From Amycolatopsis thermoflava N1165 (GTDB lineage: Bacteria > Actinomycetota > Actinomycetes > Mycobacteriales > Pseudonocardiaceae): a stretch of 64,000 nucleotides of DNA. The stretch is from NCBI RefSeq assembly GCF_000473265.1, contig NZ_KI421511.1, positions 7,971,314-8,035,313 of the forward strand. The letters run 5' to 3'. The position numbers and the translations under genes are program-made. Below are positions 60,086-64,000 of this stretch, in pieces (the first letter of the stretch is position 1; each line of letters begins with the position of its first letter). Under the pieces are notes generated by a model. That model had not been told where the DNA came from and ran no database searches. It worked only from the letters and a program-made list of their open reading frames with translations.

Positions 60086-61266
60086 GGCGGCTGACCGGGG
60101 TGCTGTGCGGGGTGCTGCTGCTACTGGCGGGCTGCGGCACGGCCGGGTTCTCCGGGCTCTACAACACGCCGCTGCCGGGAGGGGCGGACCTCGGCGACCA
60201 CCCGTACCGCATCACCGCGCAGTTCGCCGACGTGCTCGACCTGGTGCCGCAGGCTTCGGTGAAGGTCAACGACGTGCCGATCGGCCGGGTCGACAGCGTC
60301 GAACTGGCGCCGGACACCAGGTCCGCGATCGTGCACATGAGCCTCAACGGCGACCTGAAGATGCCGGAGAACTCGTTCGCCCAGCTGCGCCAGTCGAGCC
60401 TGCTGGGGGAGAAGTTCGTGCAGCTCGCCGAGCCTGCCGGGGAACCGGCCGCGGCGCCGCTGCGCGAGGGCTCGGTGATCCCGCTGGCGCGCACCAACCG
60501 CAACCCCGAGGTCGAGGAGGTGCTGGGCGCGCTGTCGCTGCTGCTCAACGGCGGCGGGGTGAACCAGCTGGCCGACATCACCCGCGAGCTGAACCACGCG
60601 CTCACCGGGAACGAGGCGGAGATCCGCGCGCTGCTGGCGCGGGTGGACCGGATCGCGACCGAACTGGACGGGCAGAAGGCGGAGATCATCCGGGCCATCG
60701 ACGGGCTCAACCGGTTGTCCGGCACGCTCGTCGCGCAGACCGCGAACCTGACGACGGCGCTGGAAGACCTCGCGCCCGGGATGGCCGTGGTGACCCAGCA
60801 GCGAGACCAGCTGGTCGGGATGCTGCAGTCGCTCGACCGGTTGTCCGGCGTGGCCGTGGACACGATCGACGCGAGCCGGGAGTCGCTGCTGGCGGACCTG
60901 CGGGCGCTCGCGCCCACACTGTCCAAACTGGCCGAAGCGGGTACCAACCTGCCGGAGGCGCTGAAAATCCTGCCGACCTACCCGCTGCCCGACGTCGCAG
61001 GCGACGTGGTGAAGGGCGACTACGCGAACGTGACCGCGCGGCTCGACCTGAACCTGGACGCGATCTTCCAGAACATCGCCAACTCCGGGAAGTTCCCGTC
61101 GTTCCAGTTGCCGAGCGACAACGAGACCAGCACGCAGGCCGCGGCGCCGCCGCTGCCGATCCCGCAGCCCACGGCGCCGCAGGCGCAGACCCAGCCGCAG
61201 CCGGTGACCGGTCTGCTGCCCGGGCTGAGCGACCTGCTCGGCAACCTGCTGGGAGGGACGCCGTGA
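60082..61266 (+). CDS. mce4E: Mce4E lipoprotein (LprN-like)
   Basis: 394 residues; ATG 60082 overlaps the mce4D stop. Unlike the other Mce proteins it has a lipoprotein signal (MRRLTGVLCGVLLLLAGC) with lipobox LAGC and lipidated Cys18. MCE domain residues ~45-120 (YRITAQFADVLDLVPQASVKVNDVPIGRVDSV, RQSSLLGEKFVQL), a helical part, and a Pro/Gln-rich tail (PIPQPTAPQAQTQPQPV). The fifth mce gene being a lipoprotein is the usual pattern. Confidence 0.93.
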   Translation: MRRLTGVLCGVLLLLAGCGTAGFSGLYNTPLPGGADLGDHPYRITAQFADVLDLVPQASVKVNDVPIGRVDSVELAPDTRSAIVHMSLNGDLKMPENSFAQLRQSSLLGEKFVQLAEPAGEPAAAPLREGSVIPLARTNRNPEVEEVLGALSLLLNGGGVNQLADITRELNHALTGNEAEIRALLARVDRIATELDGQKAEIIRAIDGLNRLSGTLVAQTANLTTALEDLAPGMAVVTQQRDQLVGMLQSLDRLSGVAVDTIDASRESLLADLRALAPTLSKLAEAGTNLPEALKILPTYPLPDVAGDVVKGDYANVTARLDLNLDAIFQNIANSGKFPSFQLPSDNETSTQAAAPPLPIPQPTAPQAQTQPQPVTGLLPGLSDLLGNLLGGTP

Positions 61267-62501
61267 TCACCCGCAAGCACCGGATCCAGCTGATCGCGTT
61301 CCTGCTGATCGCGCTCACGTCGGTCGGGTACGCGGGCGGCCGGTACGCCGGGCTGGACCGGCTGTTCGGCACCAGCGGCTACCTGGTCACGGCGAACCTG
61401 ACCGAGTCGGGCGGGATCTTCGAGGGCGCCGAGGTGACCTACCGGGGCGTCGCGGTCGGCCGGGTGTCCAAGCTGCACCTGACCGACGAGGGAGTCGCGG
61501 TCGACCTGGACATCACCTCCGACGAGCAGATCCCGGCCGACACCGAAGCCGTCGTCGCGACCCGGTCGGCGGTCGGGGAGCAGTACGTCGACCTGCGGCC
61601 CAAGCACCAGGACGGGCCGTACCTGGCGAACGGGTCGGTGATCACCAGCGACCGCACGGCGATCCCGCTCTCGCCGGACACCGTGCTGGCCAACCTGGAC
61701 CGCCTGGTGTCCAGTGTGGACACCCAGTCGCTGAAGACCGTGGTGGACGAGACCTACGACGCGTTCGCGGGCAGCGGCCACGACCTGCAGCAGCTGCTCG
61801 ACACGGCGAACTCGTTCACCACGGCGGCGACGGAGAACCTGCCGCAGACCACACGGCTGCTGGCCGACGGCCGGGTCGTGCTGGACACCCAGCAGCGGCA
61901 GGCCGACACGATCACCTCGATGGCCACCGGCCTGCGCACGATCGCCGAGCAGCTCAAGGGCGCCGACCCGGACCTGCGGAAGGTCATCGACACCACGCCC
62001 GGCCTGGCGCGGGACCTGGACATGATCCTCGCGACGTCCGGCACCGACCTCGGCGTGCTGATCGCGAACCTGCTCACCACCGCGCAGATCACCTCGGTGC
62101 GCACCGACGCGATCGAGGAGCTGCTGGTCGCCTACCCCGTGATCTCGGCGTTCACCCGGTCCGTCTGGTCCAACGGCGAAGGCCACCTCGGGCTGGTGCT
62201 GAACTTCTTCGACCCGCACTCGTGCACCAAGGGCTACGAGACGACGCAGCAGCGCCCGGCGAACGACACCCGCGAACTGCCCGCCAACCGGCAGGCCTAC
62301 TGCGCCGAGCCGCCGGGCAGCGCGACCGGGGTGCGTGGCGCGCAGAACGCGCCGTACGCGGGCAAGCCGGTCAACCCGGCGAAACCGTCCGACCCCGCGC
62401 CGTCTCCGACGCAGTCCACGTCGGCCCGGATGCCCGGGGTCCTGGGGCTGGTGAGCGGGACGGCGAGCTCGCTCGGGCAGCTGCTGGGACTGCCGGGATG
62501 A
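61263..62501 (+). CDS. mce4F: Mce4F
   Basis: 412 residues from GTG 61263, four-base overlap with mce4E. N-terminal helix (IQLIAFLLIALTSVGYAGGRYAGL), MCE domain (~residues 40-112: YLVTANLTESGGIFEGAEVTYRGVAVGRVSKLHLTDEGVAVDLDI, VGEQYVDLRPKH), helical tunnel segment and a Ser/Pro-rich C-terminal tail with a hydrophobic end (VLGLVSGTASSLGQLLGLPG). It is the sixth and last tunnel subunit. Confidence 0.93.
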   Translation: MITRKHRIQLIAFLLIALTSVGYAGGRYAGLDRLFGTSGYLVTANLTESGGIFEGAEVTYRGVAVGRVSKLHLTDEGVAVDLDITSDEQIPADTEAVVATRSAVGEQYVDLRPKHQDGPYLANGSVITSDRTAIPLSPDTVLANLDRLVSSVDTQSLKTVVDETYDAFAGSGHDLQQLLDTANSFTTAATENLPQTTRLLADGRVVLDTQQRQADTITSMATGLRTIAEQLKGADPDLRKVIDTTPGLARDLDMILATSGTDLGVLIANLLTTAQITSVRTDAIEELLVAYPVISAFTRSVWSNGEGHLGLVLNFFDPHSCTKGYETTQQRPANDTRELPANRQAYCAEPPGSATGVRGAQNAPYAGKPVNPAKPSDPAPSPTQSTSARMPGVLGLVSGTASSLGQLLGLPG

Positions 62502-62974
62502 CCCGGGTGCTGGGCGCGCTGGCCGCGGTGGCGGTGCTGGCCGCGGCGTGGTTCGGGTGGAGCTGGTGGAGCGCGGCGCACGACGACGGGCTGGTCCGCG
62601 CCAGGGACCGGGACGCGGTGAGCACCGCCGCGGGTGACGCGCTGGTCGCGTTGAACACGATCGACTACCGCGAGGCCGGTGTCGCGCTGGACCGGTGGAT
62701 CGCGGTGACGAGCGGCCAGCTGGGCTCGTCGCTGAGCGGGGACCGGCAGGGGCAGGTGGACCGGGCCACCGCGGCGAAGCTCGTCGCGACGGCGTCGCTG
62801 CGGCAGATCGCCGTGACAGAGCTGGACGGGGACGCGGCGCGGGTGATCGCGGTGCTGGACGTGTCGATCGCGTCCGATGGTGGTGAGCCGAAGCCGGGCC
62901 GCAGCCACCTGACCGCGGACGTGGCGCGGGCGGACGGGACCTGGAAGATCACGTCCGTGCAGGGGGCCTCGTGA
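62498..62974 (+). CDS. Mce-associated membrane protein 1 (Mas4A-like)
   Basis: 158 residues from ATG 62498, overlapping mce4F. One N-terminal membrane helix (LGALAAVAVLAAAWFGWSWW) precedes a small extracytoplasmic NTF2-like domain (DAVSTAAGDALVALNTIDYREAGVALDRWIAVTSGQL...). The gene occupies the place of Rv3493c/Rv3492c in M. tuberculosis. Such proteins stabilise Mce complexes in mycobacteria; the role here is inferred from position and layout. Confidence 0.85.
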   Translation: MTRVLGALAAVAVLAAAWFGWSWWSAAHDDGLVRARDRDAVSTAAGDALVALNTIDYREAGVALDRWIAVTSGQLGSSLSGDRQGQVDRATAAKLVATASLRQIAVTELDGDAARVIAVLDVSIASDGGEPKPGRSHLTADVARADGTWKITSVQGAS

Positions 62975-63471
62975 CTTCCCGCGTGGCGACGTGGGTTTCG
63001 GTGCTCACGGCGGTGATCGTGCTGGCGGGCGGGTTCGCCGGGTGGGCCGCGGTGCAGGCCGGGCAGTGGCGCACGTCGAACGCCGCGCTGGCTGACCAGG
63101 CGGCGACGGCAGAGGCGTCAGAGCAGATCAGCGCGGCCCTGAAGGCGGTGTTCTCCTACGACTACGGCAACCTGGCGCGCACCGAGCGGGCGGCCGCGTC
63201 GGTCCTGGTGGACGACGCGGTGACCCAGTACCGCGACACCTTCGCCGCGGCGCAGGAGCAGGCGGTGTCGCAGAAACTGATCCGCACGACGACGGTGGCC
63301 TCGCTCGGGTTGCAGGACCTCCACGGCGACACCGCGCGGGCACTGGCGTTCCTGGAGCAGCAGACCCTGAACACGACGACCGGACAGCAGACGTCGTCGT
63401 CGGCGGCGGTGTCGGTGGTGGCGCGCAAGGTGGACGGCGCCTGGAAGCTCGCGGCGCTCACGCCACTGTGA
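62971..63471 (+). CDS. Mce-associated membrane protein 2 (Mas4B-like)
   Basis: 166 residues from GTG 62971, overlapping the preceding gene. N-terminal helix (VATWVSVLTAVIVLAGGFAGWAAVQ). Then an NTF2-like domain follows (ASEQISAALKAVFSYDYGNLARTERAAASVLVDDAVTQYRDTF...). It ends the mce4 transcription unit. Its TGA abuts the stop of the convergent anti-sigma-type gene with no spacer; a palindrome CTGTGATCACAG (63466-63477) spans both stops. Confidence 0.85.
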   Translation: MTSRVATWVSVLTAVIVLAGGFAGWAAVQAGQWRTSNAALADQAATAEASEQISAALKAVFSYDYGNLARTERAAASVLVDDAVTQYRDTFAAAQEQAVSQKLIRTTTVASLGLQDLHGDTARALAFLEQQTLNTTTGQQTSSSAAVSVVARKVDGAWKLAALTPL

Positions 63472-64000
63472 TCACAGGCGCAGCAGCGCGTACTGCGTCG
63501 TCCGGCCCGGTTGTGTGTAGGTGCGAACCAGGTCGGCAAGCTGGTGCACCAGCAGCAGCCCGCGCCCGCCCAGCGCGCCCGGCGGCTGGGGGCGCCGCCC
63601 GGCCAGCGGGTCCGCCAGGAAACCCTCGTCGTGCACCGCACAGCACAGGTGACCGTCCGCGGGCCACAGCTCGACCCGGCACGAGCCGCCCGCGTGCCGC
63701 AGGCTGTTGGTCACCAGCTCGGTGACGATCAGCTCCAGGTCGGGCACCCGGGCCTCGCTCAGCCCGAACACCCGCGCCTGCGCCGCCGCCCAATGGCGGG
63801 CCTCGCGGACGCCCCAGTCGCCGGTCACCGCGAATTCCACCGGGGCCGCGGCCGGCACCGGCTGGTTGTAGCGCGCCACCACGTCGTCCGGCGCGTACTC
63901 CGCGCTCGCGTACCGCCGCGACGCCTCCCACACCTCCGGGTGCGTCTCACGGGCGTCGGCGACCACGGACGGCTCCAGCGCCGCCGTGTCGTAGGGGCAC
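63472..64000 (-). CDS. ATP-binding anti-sigma-factor-type protein, C-terminal part (5' end outside window)
   Basis: Frame open from the window edge to TGA 63472-63474, ~175 residues seen. The visible start (CPYDTAALEPSVVADARETHPEVW) resembles the end of an MEDS sensory domain. It is followed by a GHKL-type histidine-kinase-like ATPase: ARHWAAAQARVFGLSEARVPDLELIVTELVTNSLRHAGGSCRVELW (N box) and a G box at GALGGRGLLLVHQLADLV. RsbA/RsbW-like proteins of this design control sigma factors or phosphorylate anti-anti-sigma factors in actinobacteria. The partner is not in the window. Confidence 0.82.
   Translation of the reverse strand, partial: CPYDTAALEPSVVADARETHPEVWEASRRYASAEYAPDDVVARYNQPVPAAAPVEFAVTGDWGVREARHWAAAQARVFGLSEARVPDLELIVTELVTNSLRHAGGSCRVELWPADGHLCCAVHDEGFLADPLAGRRPQPPGALGGRGLLLVHQLADLVRTYTQPGRTTQYALLRL

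Overview
The window is about 72% G+C actinobacterial chromosome, most likely from the Pseudonocardiaceae (Amycolatopsis-like). This rests on codon use, frequent GTG starts, the mycobacterial-type gene order miaB to nrdR, an IdeR-type repressor, a GNAT/acyl-CoA-synthetase protein acetyltransferase and a complete mce4 locus. No rRNA, tRNA, CRISPR array, prophage or intact insertion sequence was seen. The only transposon trace is a broken IS110-type transposase near 28 kb.

Layout. 1-5.7 kb: the 3' end of an (alpha/alpha)6 glycosidase, a frameshifted membrane protein, a glutamate-type ABC importer (gluA-gluB-gluC-gluD, minus strand) and a small secreted protein. 5.7-26 kb: a housekeeping block that follows the order of the Mycobacterium tuberculosis Rv2733c-Rv2718c region: miaB, an Rv2732c-like membrane protein, a DUF349 protein, an Rv2728c-like protein, miaA, dapF, hflX, lexA, an SOS-controlled LysM protein and nrdR. 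It ends in the B12-dependent ribonucleotide reductase nrdJ. Accessory regulator/transporter pairs are inserted in it (LysR/MFS, TetR/TIM-barrel protein, ArsR-type/MFS), along with an 820-bp GC-rich repeat-bearing gap and a deleted DinB-family gene. 26-38 kb: accessory genes, including an NmrA-like SDR, a LysR regulator, the IS110 relic, a DHA2-type MFS pump, a prolyl oligopeptidase, a TIGR03086 protein, a MocR regulator, and CBS, DUF2293, beta-lactamase-fold and DUF4192 proteins.

38-46.5 kb: ideR-galK-galE (minus strand) is divergent from acuC (protein deacetylase) and a Pat-type lysine acetyltransferase. The acetyltransferase carries an extra, roughly 300-residue, Gly/Ala-rich repetitive N-terminus. 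The deacetylase and acetyltransferase lie side by side and probably form one reversible acetylation module.

46.5-63.5 kb: a steroid uptake and side-chain degradation locus. fadE26-fadE27-fadD17 run leftward. A small ferredoxin, two SDRs, an aldehyde dehydrogenase and the whole mce4 importer (yrbE4A, yrbE4B, mce4A-F and two Mce-associated proteins) run rightward. From yrbE4A on, all ten genes overlap by 1-4 bases. KstR-type operators lie in the divergent promoter region and in front of the first SDR. The window ends in a partial ATP-binding anti-sigma-type protein.

I found no convincing wholly new multi-gene system. The most interesting leads are the repeat array at 8.9-9.3 kb, the repetitive acetyltransferase N-terminus beside acuC, the dehydrogenase trio fused to the mce4 transcription unit, the leaderless mini-ORF coupled to miaB, the apparent frameshift near 1.35 kb, and several clear operator palindromes.
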